Source: an uncultured Prevotella sp. (GTDB taxonomy: Bacteria > Bacteroidota > Bacteroidia > Bacteroidales > Bacteroidaceae). From it: a stretch of 34,951 bases of DNA. The stretch lies in NCBI GenBank assembly GCA_934230115.1, contig CAKQEI010000018.1, forward strand, positions 1-34,951, read 5' to 3'. The position numbers and the translations under genes are program-made. A model generated the notes under the pieces. It ran no database searches and had not been told where the DNA came from. It saw only the letters and a program-made list of their open reading frames with translations. This document shows, piece after piece, positions 15,201-23,154 of this stretch; positions within the stretch are counted from its first letter, which is position 1, and each line of letters opens with the position of its first letter.

Positions 15201-15429
15201 TCGTATATCTTAAAAACAGGTCGCCCAGTGATGTGATGAAACTCCGAGTATACAAGATTTGAGAGCTCTCCGCCTTTGTAATCCACCGGCTTTACAGCTT
15301 AGTCCCATTAAGGGGTTTATATGGCCCGCCATTGGCAAAAGAAACTTTCTCGGTTTCGATTTTTTTATTGATGAGTATCCCGATCAAACTGGCACGACCC
15401 GTATGCTTTGAGTCGTATTCTCGTTTTGG
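15170..15429 (-). ncRNA. Candidate structured RNA, about 260 nt, possibly 6S-like
   Basis: A consensus leftward promoter (15435-15465) and an intrinsic terminator (15166-15200) bracket about 260 bp with no reading frame and higher G+C than the flanking DNA. The 5' and 3' parts can pair over a long range: GGUCG-UG-CCAGU (15399-15388) with ACUGG-G-CGACC (15229-15219). The same GGUCG can instead join a local hairpin, ACGACUC (15416-15410) with GGGUCGU (15400-15394). A further hairpin GAAAC/GUUUC lies near 15,340-15,357. A closing stem with a large interior is reminiscent of 6S RNA or the Bacteroidales-1 motif, but I cannot confirm either. It lacks the tRNA-like end of tmRNA and the GGAAAGUCC core of RNase P RNA. 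Confidence 0.62.
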
Positions 15430-15434
15430 TAGTG

Positions 15435-15465
15435 CAAAGTTAATACTTTCATTCCATTTGGCAAA
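15435..15465 (-). promoter_or_regulatory. Promoter of the candidate ncRNA
   Basis: Leftward TTTG (15465-15462), exactly 19 bp, then TAACTTTG (15442-15435). A full consensus match with no reading frame downstream. Confidence 0.75.
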
Positions 15466-15520
15466 GAGATTATTATGAAAAAAAACGCATAAAATGTAAA
15501 CAACCTATCAGATTATTTTA

Positions 15521-15528
15521 TATCTTTG
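15521..15528 (+). promoter_or_regulatory. -7 box of the cyd operon
   Basis: TATCTTTG (15521-15528), 57 bp before the first start codon. No TTG or TTTG lies at the expected distance, so the promoter may need an activator or a different -33 element. Confidence 0.5.
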
Positions 15529-15584
15529 CAAAAGATTTACGAATATGAAATTATTACAACCATAAAACAAAACCATAAATATCT

Positions 15585-15800
15585 ATGTCCGACAGTAATA
15601 TTATATATAAGGTGTACCGATTCTATCGGGAGGGATTCCGCAGTATGACCATAGGTCGCACGCTGTGGACTGTTATCATTGTCAAGCTCATAGTGATATT
15701 CGCCATACTCAAGCTGTTCTTCTTTCCCGATGTGCTCGGCAAGAAGGCGGGTGAGGGCGATAAGGCTTCCTATGTGGCTGGTGAGCTGATAAGGCGGTAG
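15585..15800 (+). CDS. DUF4492 small membrane protein
   Basis: A 71-residue protein with a basic N-terminus (YKVYRFYREGFRSMTIGRTLW), one membrane segment (about 27-46, TLWTVIIVKLIVIFAILKLFFF) and a short polar tail. It matches what I know of DUF4492, a Bacteroidota family commonly found immediately upstream of cydA. First gene of the operon; cydA follows after 80 bp. Size and position are like the small single-span subunits of other bd oxidases (CydX, CydS), so a role in oxidase assembly or stability is a reasonable inference, not shown by the sequence. Confidence 0.85.
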   Translation: MSDSNIIYKVYRFYREGFRSMTIGRTLWTVIIVKLIVIFAILKLFFFPDVLGKKAGEGDKASYVAGELIRR

Positions 15801-15804
15801 ACAA

Positions 15805-15824
15805 ATATATATATATGTGTGTGT
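15805..15824. repeat. Alternating purine-pyrimidine run
   Basis: Twenty bases of strict alternation, six AT units followed by four GT units, in the gap between DUF4492 and cydA. A dinucleotide run of this kind can slip in copying or adopt unusual helix forms; no function is implied. Confidence 0.6.
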
Positions 15825-15880
15825 AGAGACTCTCTATTTTCGATACAATAACATTAATAAAAAAATAAAAACCAAAGCTT

Positions 15881-17461
15881 ATGAATCATCTATTGACAAT
15901 CGACCCCACACTCATTGACTGGTCGCGTGCCCAATTTGCGCTTACAGCAATTTATCATTGGCTGTTTGTGCCTCTCACATTGGGCTTGGCAGTAATTATG
16001 GGCATTATCGAGACAATTTACTATCGCACCGGAAAACCTTTCTGGCGTGAGGCGTCGCATTTCTGGCAGCGTCTGTTTGGCGTCAACTTCGCTATGGGCG
16101 TTGCTACGGGTATTATCTTGGAGTTTGAGTTCGGTACCAACTGGAGCAACTACTCTTGGTTTGTCGGCGATATATTTGGTGCTCCTCTTGCCATTGAGGG
16201 CATTGTGGCGTTTTTCATGGAGAGCACTTTTGTGGCAGTTATGTTCTTTGGCTGGGACAAGGTGTCGCGAGGGTTCCATCTTGCTTCCACATGGCTCACG
16301 GGTATAGGTGCCACTATATCCGCATGGTGGATACTTGTTGCCAACTCATGGATGCAATATCCTGTAGGTTGCGAGTTCAATCCCGACACAGTGCGCAACG
16401 AGATGACCAACTTTGCCGAAGTGGCTCTCTCGCCAATGGCTATCGACAAGTTCCTCCACACGGTCATATCATCGTGGATAGTAGGAGCGGTGTTTGTGTG
16501 TGCCGTAAGCTGTTGGTATCTGTTGCGTGGCAGGGAGAAGGAGCTTGCGCGTCAGAGTATTAAGGTGGCAAGCATTGTGGGCGTTGTGGCGTCGTTGCTC
16601 GCTATACATACCGGTCATTCATCGGCAGTGAAGGTGGCTGAATTGCAACCAATGAAACTTGCAGCCATGGAAGGTCTTTATGATGGCGGTAATGGTGAGG
16701 GACTCACCGTGGTAGCTGCCATCAATCCTTTCTCTCAGCCCGACTATGCCAAGGGTGGTGAGGCTCCGTTGCGCATAGCCTTTCCTAAGGGATTGTCGTT
16801 GCTTGCCACACAGTCGTTCGACGGTTATGTGCCTGGCATAAACAACTTGCTCAATGGATATACACGTCCCGACGGCACTCGCGTATTGTCTGCCGAGGAG
16901 AAGATGGAGCGTGGACGCAGGGCTATTGCCACACTTGCCGAATACCGCAAGTTGAAGGCAGAGGATGCTGACAACAGTCGTCTGCCTGAGCTTGCAGAGC
17001 AGTTGAAGAACGACATGCCTTACTTCGGATATGGCTACATAAAGGATCGTGCTGAGCTTGTGCCGTATATCCCCGTAAACTTTTATGCCTTCCGCGTCAT
17101 GGTGGGCATAGGCACATTGCTGTTGCTCTTCTTCCTCGTGATAGGACATGTGGCATGGAGGCAGAACATAACAGAGCGTGGACGTTGGTTGTGGATGGCA
17201 GCCTTGCTGATGCTTCCGCTTGCCTATATAGCGAGCGAGGCAGGATGGATAGTGGCAGAACTTGGACGTCAGCCGTGGGCAATACAGGACATGCTTCCTA
17301 CTGTGGCAGCCGTGTCCGACCTGAAGTCGGGCAGTGTGGCACTCACGTTCTTCATCTTCCTCGTGCTCTTCACCGTTCTGCTCATAGCCGAGATTAGAAT
17401 CATGTGCCGTGTAATCAAGAATTACAAGCCACAAATCGAATCAGAGTCAGCCAAATACTAA
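15881..17461 (+). CDS. cydA: Cytochrome bd quinol oxidase subunit I
   Basis: A 526-residue integral membrane subunit that binds quinol and the three haems and reduces oxygen to water with high affinity. The N-terminus SRAQFALTAIYHWLFVPLTLG is diagnostic. By alignment to E. coli, haem ligands are His26 (His19, high-spin haem), His193 (His186, in DKFLHTVISSW) and Met407 (Met393, in FYAFRVMVG). The GFHLASTWLTGIGATISAWWI and TGHSSAVKVAELQPMKLAAMEG segments are conserved. The Q-loop region (about 265-395) includes a charged stretch AEEKMERGRRAIATLAEYRKLKAED not typical of E. coli CydA but common in Bacteroidota as far as I recall. It gives aerotolerance (nanaerobic respiration) in Bacteroides. Followed by cydB after 30 bp. 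Confidence 0.96.
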   Translation: MNHLLTIDPTLIDWSRAQFALTAIYHWLFVPLTLGLAVIMGIIETIYYRTGKPFWREASHFWQRLFGVNFAMGVATGIILEFEFGTNWSNYSWFVGDIFGAPLAIEGIVAFFMESTFVAVMFFGWDKVSRGFHLASTWLTGIGATISAWWILVANSWMQYPVGCEFNPDTVRNEMTNFAEVALSPMAIDKFLHTVISSWIVGAVFVCAVSCWYLLRGREKELARQSIKVASIVGVVASLLAIHTGHSSAVKVAELQPMKLAAMEGLYDGGNGEGLTVVAAINPFSQPDYAKGGEAPLRIAFPKGLSLLATQSFDGYVPGINNLLNGYTRPDGTRVLSAEEKMERGRRAIATLAEYRKLKAEDADNSRLPELAEQLKNDMPYFGYGYIKDRAELVPYIPVNFYAFRVMVGIGTLLLLFFLVIGHVAWRQNITERGRWLWMAALLMLPLAYIASEAGWIVAELGRQPWAIQDMLPTVAAVSDLKSGSVALTFFIFLVLFTVLLIAEIRIMCRVIKNYKPQIESESAKY

Positions 17462-17491
17462 ATGTAAACACTAAATAAAAAAAGAACAACT

Positions 17492-18622
17492 ATGTCTTAT
17501 TCATTTCTTCAACAATACTGGTGGTTTGTGGTGTCGCTTCTTGGAGCGTTGCTTGTGTTCCTGATGTTTGTTCAGGGAGCCAACTCTCTTGTGTACAGTT
17601 TAGGCAGAACCGAGGAAGGACAACGCAAGGTGATAGAGTCGACAGGACGCAAGTGGGAAATAACATTCACCACACTTGTCACATTTGGTGGAGCTTTCTT
17701 CGCCTCGTTCCCATTGTTCTACAGCACAAGTTTCGGTGGAGCCTACTGGCTGTGGATGATTATCCTCTTCTCTTTTGTGCTGCAGGCGGTGAGCTATGAG
17801 TTTCAGCATCGCAAGGGCAACCTGCTTGGCACTCGCACATATCGCTGGTTCCTGGTGTTGAATGGTATTGTGGGCCCATTGCTCTTGGGTGGTGCCGTGG
17901 CCACATTCTTCGACGGTTCCAACTTTATAGTGGAGAAAGCGTCGCTCACAAATATTGGTACTCCCGTGATAAGCCGTTGGGCTAATGCTTCGGCAGGACT
18001 CGACGCTCTGCTCGACCCATGGAATCTTGCGTTAGGCTTTGCTGTGATGTTTCTTGCCCGTATGCTCGGCATTCTTTACATTATGAATAATGTGGACGAT
18101 GAGGACATCCGTTCGCGCGGTTCGGTTAGGCTTATCGGATGCACAGTACCTTTCCTTGTGTTCTTCTTGGCTTTCTTTGTGCGCACATTGGTTAAGGACG
18201 GTTATGCAGTAGACCCGACAACGGGAGTGGTGTTTATGCAACCGATGAAGTATCTGCACAACTACCTCAATCTCTGGCCGCTTGCCGTGCTTACTGTTAT
18301 AGGCGTAGTGCTGTTGCTCTATGGCGTAGTGCGCACTGTCCTAAGCTCTACATATATAAAAGGTATATGGCCAGCGGGCATAGGCGTGGTGCTTGTTGTG
18401 CTGTCGTTGCTTCTTGTGGCAGGATTGGGCAATACCGCCTATTATCCTTCTAATGCCGACTTGCAGAGTTCGTTGACAATAGCCAACAGTTGCAGCAGCG
18501 AGTTCACCCTTCGCACTATGTTCTATGTATCGTTGCTTGTGCCGTTTGTGTTTGGATATATAGCGTATGTGTGGCGAGTGATGGATGCCAATTTAAGTAA
18601 AAGTAACGAAAAGAGAAAGTGA
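17492..18622 (+). CDS. cydB: Cytochrome bd quinol oxidase subunit II
   Basis: A 376-residue integral membrane protein with about eight to nine membrane segments, the partner of CydA. Typical features are LQQYWWFVVSLLGALLVFLMFVQGANSL near the N-terminus, the region FGGAYWLWMIILFSFVLQAVSYEFQHRKGN, and WNLALGFAVMFLARMLGILYIMNNVDDEDI. It is the last gene of the DUF4492-cydA-cydB operon; a hairpin (18638-18673) lies downstream. No cydDC exporter genes are visible here. Confidence 0.95.
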   Translation: MSYSFLQQYWWFVVSLLGALLVFLMFVQGANSLVYSLGRTEEGQRKVIESTGRKWEITFTTLVTFGGAFFASFPLFYSTSFGGAYWLWMIILFSFVLQAVSYEFQHRKGNLLGTRTYRWFLVLNGIVGPLLLGGAVATFFDGSNFIVEKASLTNIGTPVISRWANASAGLDALLDPWNLALGFAVMFLARMLGILYIMNNVDDEDIRSRGSVRLIGCTVPFLVFFLAFFVRTLVKDGYAVDPTTGVVFMQPMKYLHNYLNLWPLAVLTVIGVVLLLYGVVRTVLSSTYIKGIWPAGIGVVLVVLSLLLVAGLGNTAYYPSNADLQSSLTIANSCSSEFTLRTMFYVSLLVPFVFGYIAYVWRVMDANLSKSNEKRK

Positions 18623-18637
18623 TGTCATTATGACTTA

Positions 18638-18673
18638 GTAGGAGGGTGTGGCAGGGATACCATACCCTCCTAC
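18638..18673. terminator. Hairpin between convergent cydB and AAA-ATPase genes
   Basis: A 14-bp stem (18638-18651 with 18660-18673, core GTAGGAGGGT/ACCCTCCTAC, one G-T wobble) and an 8-nt loop. There is no strong T-run on either side, so it is a probable rather than certain terminator for cydB. Confidence 0.6.
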
Positions 18674-18706
18674 AGATTGCCGTTCATATATACGATAAAT
18701 ACTTAC

Positions 18707-20263
18707 TTATTCTATCACCCAGTCGGTAATATTCCTTGTTGTACCATCGAAGTTAATGCCTACCTTGGTAATCGGTTTGCCGCTCAAGGCGAAACGCTGG
18801 CGGTAATCTTTGAGGTTGATTTGCTGCATTGCCGTCTGTGCATCCTTGTTCAGTTTCAATTCTATCAAGTAGAGGTCGGTTTTTGTCAAGAGAACGATGT
18901 CAACCCTGCCTTTTGGGGTATGTACCTCCACATCCACAAGATAGTCTGTTAGCAATGAGAAGACAATGAACAACATCTGCTGATAATGCCCTTCGTAGTT
19001 GGTCACATTGCAGTAGGGTATTGTACCGAGGAAAGTTTGGAGGAGCTGCAAGGCACCATCCATGTCTTGTTTATCAAGTACTTGGGCTATGCGACGAGCC
19101 GTGTTGGTTGTGGCAAGCGTGTTCTGGGTGACATACGATGGAATCAATGACTTGGTTAGTCCTACTCTTACCTCCTTGTTTGGGATGTCAAGTGTGTAAT
19201 AATTGTATGCCTTGTTGTAATCTTTGATGGTGATGTAACCGCTTTGATAGAGCAGAGGCATGATGGTAGTCATGTTTTCGGTAGGTGCATCAAACTCGCT
19301 CGCATCAGCTTCCACTCTGGCGATGTCCGTTGGCAAGACATTATAATAGTGCATCATATTTATAAGGTATGTTGGGGTACCCGAAATAAACCAATACGAG
19401 CCAAACTCTTGTTCAGCAAAGCAATTGAGCAGACTGTAAGGATTGAACACATCTGGTGATACGTTTGAGAAGTGATAGCCGTCATAATGCTCTTTTAGTT
19501 TAATGATGGTTTCTTCACGTGAAATCCCTTGTGCTTCTGCCAACATATCTATGTCTTCAGACATCTGGGTGAATAGTTCGTCTTTAGTAATACCGCAGAT
19601 ACCAGCATATTCCTTGTTCATAGAAAGCAAGGTGATGTTGTTCAGTTCGCTGAAGATGCTGAGTTGCGAGAATTTGGTGATGCCTGTAAGGAAGACGAAG
19701 CGAAGGTATGGCTCGTATTTTTTTAGCGGACTATAGAAATTGCGCATCACATCACGGAGCGCTATCAATTTGTCTTTGTCGTGTGCTACATCCAACAGGG
19801 GGGCATCATACTCATCAATGAGCACGACAACTTGGCGACCTGTTTGCTTGTAAAGCTGCAATATCAAGTCTTTTAAGCGAAGATTAGGTGCTTTTTTATT
19901 ATTACTTAATCCTAAAAGTTCTTCTTGCTCATTTAGCATATCGTCAAGATACTTTTCCAACTGTTCCTTCTCCATGTGCTTTCCACCGCTCATATCGAAA
20001 TGCAGCACAGGGTATTCCGTCCAATCTTGCTCTAACTTCTCAATGGCAAGTCCTTTGAACAAGTCTTTCTTACCCTCAAAATAGCATTGGAGGGTAGAGA
20101 CTAATAGAGATTTGCCAAAACGACGAGGGCGTGCCAAGAAGAAATATGTACCACTGGTATGAGTCATGTGGTAGATGTATTCCGTCTTGTCAATATAAAC
20201 CTTGTCTTCCTTGCGAATTCGTTCGAAAGTCTGTATTCCCAATGGATATAATTTTCTTGCCAT
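18707..20263 (-). CDS. AAA-ATPase/PD-(D/E)XK nuclease protein (DUF1703 family)
   Basis: A 518-residue protein of the AAA-ATPase-like plus DUF1703 nuclease architecture, abundant and multi-copy in Bacteroidales. The N-terminus has the family start YPLGIQTFERIRKEDKVYIDKTEYI and the variant P-loop ARPRRFGKSL (44-53), then Walker B VVVLIDEYDAPL. The C-terminus carries a restriction-like nuclease core: Asp454 in GRVDIVLL and Glu468-x-Lys470 in YLIELKLN. Function in these bacteria is not established; links to mobile elements or phage conflict are suggested by family behaviour only. A leftward -7 box lies just before the start. Confidence 0.88.
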   Translation of the reverse strand: MARKLYPLGIQTFERIRKEDKVYIDKTEYIYHMTHTSGTYFFLARPRRFGKSLLVSTLQCYFEGKKDLFKGLAIEKLEQDWTEYPVLHFDMSGGKHMEKEQLEKYLDDMLNEQEELLGLSNNKKAPNLRLKDLILQLYKQTGRQVVVLIDEYDAPLLDVAHDKDKLIALRDVMRNFYSPLKKYEPYLRFVFLTGITKFSQLSIFSELNNITLLSMNKEYAGICGITKDELFTQMSEDIDMLAEAQGISREETIIKLKEHYDGYHFSNVSPDVFNPYSLLNCFAEQEFGSYWFISGTPTYLINMMHYYNVLPTDIARVEADASEFDAPTENMTTIMPLLYQSGYITIKDYNKAYNYYTLDIPNKEVRVGLTKSLIPSYVTQNTLATTNTARRIAQVLDKQDMDGALQLLQTFLGTIPYCNVTNYEGHYQQMLFIVFSLLTDYLVDVEVHTPKGRVDIVLLTKTDLYLIELKLNKDAQTAMQQINLKDYRQRFALSGKPITKVGINFDGTTRNITDWVIE

Positions 20264-20283
20264 ATTACTATGAATTTCTTTTG

Positions 20284-20291
20284 CAAAAGTA
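20284..20291 (-). promoter_or_regulatory. -7 box of the AAA-ATPase gene
   Basis: Leftward TACTTTTG (20291-20284), 20 bp before the start codon at 20263. No matching -33 box was found. Confidence 0.4.
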
Positions 20292-20394
20292 TATATTTAA
20301 TATCAATAAAAAGAATTTGCTCAATCTTTTTGCAGTTTATTAGTAATAAAACTAACTACTTTCACCTTAAAAACATGGAATGCTCTTAACAAAC

Positions 20395-20526
20395 TAAATA
20401 AAAAAGTATATTGTTAGGCTTCTTCGTTCAGCCTTGGCTGAACAATGGAGTAAGTCATATTAAATAAAAAAGTATATTGTTATACTTCACCGTCCAGCCT
20501 TGGCTGAACAATGAAGTATGACAATA
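20395..20526. repeat. 66-bp tandem duplication
   Basis: Two adjacent 66-bp copies, 20395-20460 and 20461-20526. Each starts with the same 22 bases (TAAATAAAAAAGTATATTGTTA is shared in full) and shares the 19-base block CAGCCTTGGCTGAACAATG. The remaining positions differ, and only the second copy completes the long hairpin described at 20466-20535. Confidence 0.85.
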
Positions 20527-20535
20527 TACTTTTTT
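20466..20535. terminator. Long bidirectional hairpin terminator of thrC
   Basis: Twenty-four-base arms (20466-20489 and 20512-20535) match with a single G-T wobble. The arms begin with six A and end with six T, so the hairpin ends in a U-run on either strand. The 22-nt loop contains the inner hairpin CAGCC-TT-GGCTG. It lies 36 bp after the leftward thrC stop and probably ends the threonine operon. Confidence 0.8.
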
Positions 20536-20571
20536 GTTGCTTATGAGTTTTCTGTAAACTTCATTAATAAT

Positions 20572-21873
20572 TTAGCTGTTCATCAGCAATGTCTTGAAGT
20601 CGCTGAAGTCCTTCGACATGGCGATGCTCTTCTTCTCGCCCTTCATGAAGGCAGCAAGACGTTCGGGTATGGCAACTTCGGCATTGATGGCCGATTCTAC
20701 TGTGTCCTTGAACTTAGCAGGATGGGCAGTCTCGCCGAACACTCCCACCTCGCCGTCAAGCAGCAAGTCCTTCAATGCCTGATAGCCACATGCTCCGTGA
20801 GGGTCGAGGATATAATGGTTCTCATCATAGCAGTGGCGCATGGCCTGGCGTATCTGCTCGTCGCTGTAGGTAGCTCCACTCATCAGACTTGATATCTTCT
20901 TCCAGTCGCCCTTGAAAAGGTCGTTGATGCGTGCAAAGTTGCTTGGGTCGCCCACGTCCATGGCATTTGCTATAGTCTGAATGCTTGGACGCGGATTGTA
21001 TTCACCCGTCTGCAAATACTTGTATACAATGTCATTGGCATTGTTGGCAGCAATGAAACGCTTCACAGGCAAGCCCATTTCTCTGCCGAATATGGCAGCT
21101 GTGATGTTGCCAAAGTTGCCACTCGGCACACAGATAACGTATCCGTTCTCCTTGCCCATGCGCTTCAGTTGGGCGTAGGCATAGAAGTAATAGAATGCCT
21201 GTGGAAGGAAGCGTGCCACGTTGATAGAGTTGGCAGATGTAAGTTTCATGTGCTGGTTAAGCTCGTTGTCCATGAAGGCCTGCTTCACCAAAGCCTGGCA
21301 GTCGTCGAACACTCCGTCTACCTCAATGGCTGTGATGTTCTGTCCAAGAGTTGTGAACTGGCTCTCCTGAATCTTGCTCACCTTTCCCTTAGGATAGAGT
21401 ACATACACATGTATGCCGTCAACGCCAAGGAAACCGTTGGCAACAGCCGAACCAGTGTCGCCGCTTGTGGCTACAAGCACGTTTACGTTCTTTGTGCCCT
21501 CCTCGCGTATGAAGTATTGAAGCATACGTGCCATGAAGCGTGCGCCTACATCCTTGAATGCAAGTGTTGGTCCATGGAAGAGTTCGAGCGAATAGATGTT
21601 CTCCTCTACTTCCTTTATAGGGCAGTCGAAAGCCAATGTGTCGTAGACAATGCGCTTGAGGTCCTCGGCTTTTATGTCTTCACCGAAGAATGCGTCTGCC
21701 ACTTGATAGGCTATCTCCTGGAACGAGAGTTTGTCGATATTGTCGAAAAACTCCTTTGGCAGTTTCTTTATGCGCTCAGGCATGTAGAGTCCACGGTCGT
21801 GAGCGAGTCCTTTTACTACTGCCTCGTGCAGGGAGGCAATGGGGGCTGTATGGTTGGTGCTGTAATAATTCAT
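20572..21873 (-). CDS. thrC: Threonine synthase
   Basis: A 433-residue PLP enzyme converting O-phospho-L-homoserine to L-threonine, the last pathway step. The PLP lysine is Lys107 in LFHGPTLAFKDVGARFM; the phosphate-binding region VATSGDTGSAVANGF and the N-terminal YYSTNHTAPIASLHEAVVKGLAHDRGLYMPE are typical of the class II (E. coli/yeast-like) enzyme. Last gene of the operon thrA - homoserine kinase - thrC, 33 bp after the kinase gene; that gap consists of a 14-bp tandem repeat. The hairpin at 20466-20535 follows. Confidence 0.96.
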   Translation of the reverse strand: MNYYSTNHTAPIASLHEAVVKGLAHDRGLYMPERIKKLPKEFFDNIDKLSFQEIAYQVADAFFGEDIKAEDLKRIVYDTLAFDCPIKEVEENIYSLELFHGPTLAFKDVGARFMARMLQYFIREEGTKNVNVLVATSGDTGSAVANGFLGVDGIHVYVLYPKGKVSKIQESQFTTLGQNITAIEVDGVFDDCQALVKQAFMDNELNQHMKLTSANSINVARFLPQAFYYFYAYAQLKRMGKENGYVICVPSGNFGNITAAIFGREMGLPVKRFIAANNANDIVYKYLQTGEYNPRPSIQTIANAMDVGDPSNFARINDLFKGDWKKISSLMSGATYSDEQIRQAMRHCYDENHYILDPHGACGYQALKDLLLDGEVGVFGETAHPAKFKDTVESAINAEVAIPERLAAFMKGEKKSIAMSKDFSDFKTLLMNS

Positions 21874-21878
21874 AGAAT

Positions 21879-21906
21879 TTAAATGTTAAGTGTTAAATGT
21901 TAAGTG
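21879..21906. repeat. 14-bp tandem repeat in the kinase-thrC gap
   Basis: TTAAATGTTAAGTG is repeated exactly twice (21879-21892, 21893-21906), and a partial third copy TTAAA includes the stop codon of the upstream gene at 21907-21909. It fills almost all of the 33-bp spacer. Confidence 0.8.
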
Positions 21907-23142
21907 TTAAACAGCTGGAACGTCTATACCCATGAACATGTCCATAAATTCAGTGAGGTGCAGCATGCCATAGCTGCCACTCACGCAACTCACCTCATTA
22001 TATGTTTCTACAGAGTCTGGCTCAATGCCAGGATACCAAACGAGGAACGGCACGGGTTCCTTCACATGGGTGCGTATCTCAACAGGCGTTGGATGGTCGG
22101 GCATTACAGCTATGCATACCGGTTCATCCCATTTGGACACCTCCTCGAAGATAGGACCCACCATGCGCTTGTCAAGATTCTCGATAGTGCGCAACTTTAA
22201 TTCAAGGTCGCCGTCATGTCCTGCCTCGTCGCTTGCTTCTACGTGCAGGAACACGAAGTCGTCCTTGCGCAAGGCGTCGAGAGCCGCTTGGGTCTTGCCC
22301 TCATAGTCGGTGTTGGCAAGACCTGTTGCGCCAGGCACAATGATGTTTCTTAGTCCGGCATAGTGTCCTATACCGCGTATGAGGTCGACGGCAGATATTA
22401 CATCGCCATGCTTTATCTGTGGATACATCTCCGACAACGTCTTCATCTGCGGACGGTAGCCGCCTCCCCAAGGCCATATACTGTTGGCTTGGTCCTTGCC
22501 TTCGCTGCGTCGGCGAACGTTTAGAGGGGCGTTGTAGAGCACTTCTTGCGACTTGATGATGAGTTCATTTAGCAATGTGGCTGTCTGCAAAGCCTCATGC
22601 TCGTAGCCTTTTTCAGGCTTAACGAGCAGTCCACGCCATTCTTCATTAGGATGGTCGTGGGGTGGGGCGCATGTGATGTGCTTGTTGCCACCTTTTATAA
22701 TAAGCAAGTGTCGGTATTGTATACCCTTTATGAACTTCACCCGGTCGTTGCCAAGTTTCTCGTTCAGAAGGTCGATGAGCTCCTGGCTCTCGTCTGTAGT
22801 GAGATGTCCTCCGTGATGATTCTTGATTTTCTGGTCGGCAAGACAGATGATGTTGCAGCGTAGGGCAAGGTCGTCGGGCTGCATGTCGTAGCCGATAGAT
22901 GCAGCCTCCAATGGTCCGCGACCCTCGTAAACTCTGTTCATGTCATAGCCAAGAATAGTGGTGTTGGCAACCTCGCTGCCTGGCAAAAAGCCGTCGGGCA
23001 CGGTGAGTAGTCGTCCTGTACGTCCTATTCGGGCAAGATAATCCATGTTAGGTGTGTTGGCATACTCAAGGAGGGTCTTGCCTCCGAGGCGGTCGACGGC
23101 ATGGTCAGCCATGCCGTCGCCGAGAATTATGATGTGTTTCAT
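21907..23142 (-). CDS. Phosphoglycerate-mutase-type homoserine kinase
   Basis: A 411-residue alkaline-phosphatase-superfamily protein of the archaeal-type cofactor-independent phosphoglycerate mutase family. Metal-binding and nucleophile motifs are visible: IILGDGMADHAVD at the N-terminus, GSEVANTTILGYD (about residues 56-68, with the catalytic serine expected here), HVEASDEAGHDGD and MPDHPTPVEIRTH near the C-terminus. Automated annotation often calls it phosphoglycerate mutase. Its place between thrA and thrC, and the absence of a GHMP-type thrB, point to homoserine kinase; this family has been proposed, and in Bacteroides reported, to fill that role. Separated from thrA by 12 bp. Confidence 0.85.
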   Translation of the reverse strand: MKHIIILGDGMADHAVDRLGGKTLLEYANTPNMDYLARIGRTGRLLTVPDGFLPGSEVANTTILGYDMNRVYEGRGPLEAASIGYDMQPDDLALRCNIICLADQKIKNHHGGHLTTDESQELIDLLNEKLGNDRVKFIKGIQYRHLLIIKGGNKHITCAPPHDHPNEEWRGLLVKPEKGYEHEALQTATLLNELIIKSQEVLYNAPLNVRRRSEGKDQANSIWPWGGGYRPQMKTLSEMYPQIKHGDVISAVDLIRGIGHYAGLRNIIVPGATGLANTDYEGKTQAALDALRKDDFVFLHVEASDEAGHDGDLELKLRTIENLDKRMVGPIFEEVSKWDEPVCIAVMPDHPTPVEIRTHVKEPVPFLVWYPGIEPDSVETYNEVSCVSGSYGMLHLTEFMDMFMGIDVPAV

Positions 23143-23154
23143 GGGCGAAACTTT

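Larger units (their letters stand above)
15009..15584. other. Long intergenic region between ribE and the cyd operon
   Basis: This 576-bp gap has no plausible protein gene. It holds the ribE promoter and inverted repeat (15041-15081), a leftward ncRNA unit with promoter and terminator (15166-15465), and a -7 box for the cyd operon (15521-15528). Confidence 0.7.
20264..20571. other. Intergenic region holding a duplicated hairpin element
   Basis: This 308-bp gap lies between the start of the AAA-ATPase gene and the end of thrC. It has the -7 box at 20284-20291, an AT-rich stretch without features (20,300-20,394), then the 66-bp tandem repeat and long hairpin (20395-20535). Confidence 0.7.

Noticed and set aside
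15170..15429. tmRNA or RNase P RNA
   Set aside because: No tRNA-like 3' end with CCA and no peptide tag frame for tmRNA; no GAGGAAAGTCC-type core for RNase P.
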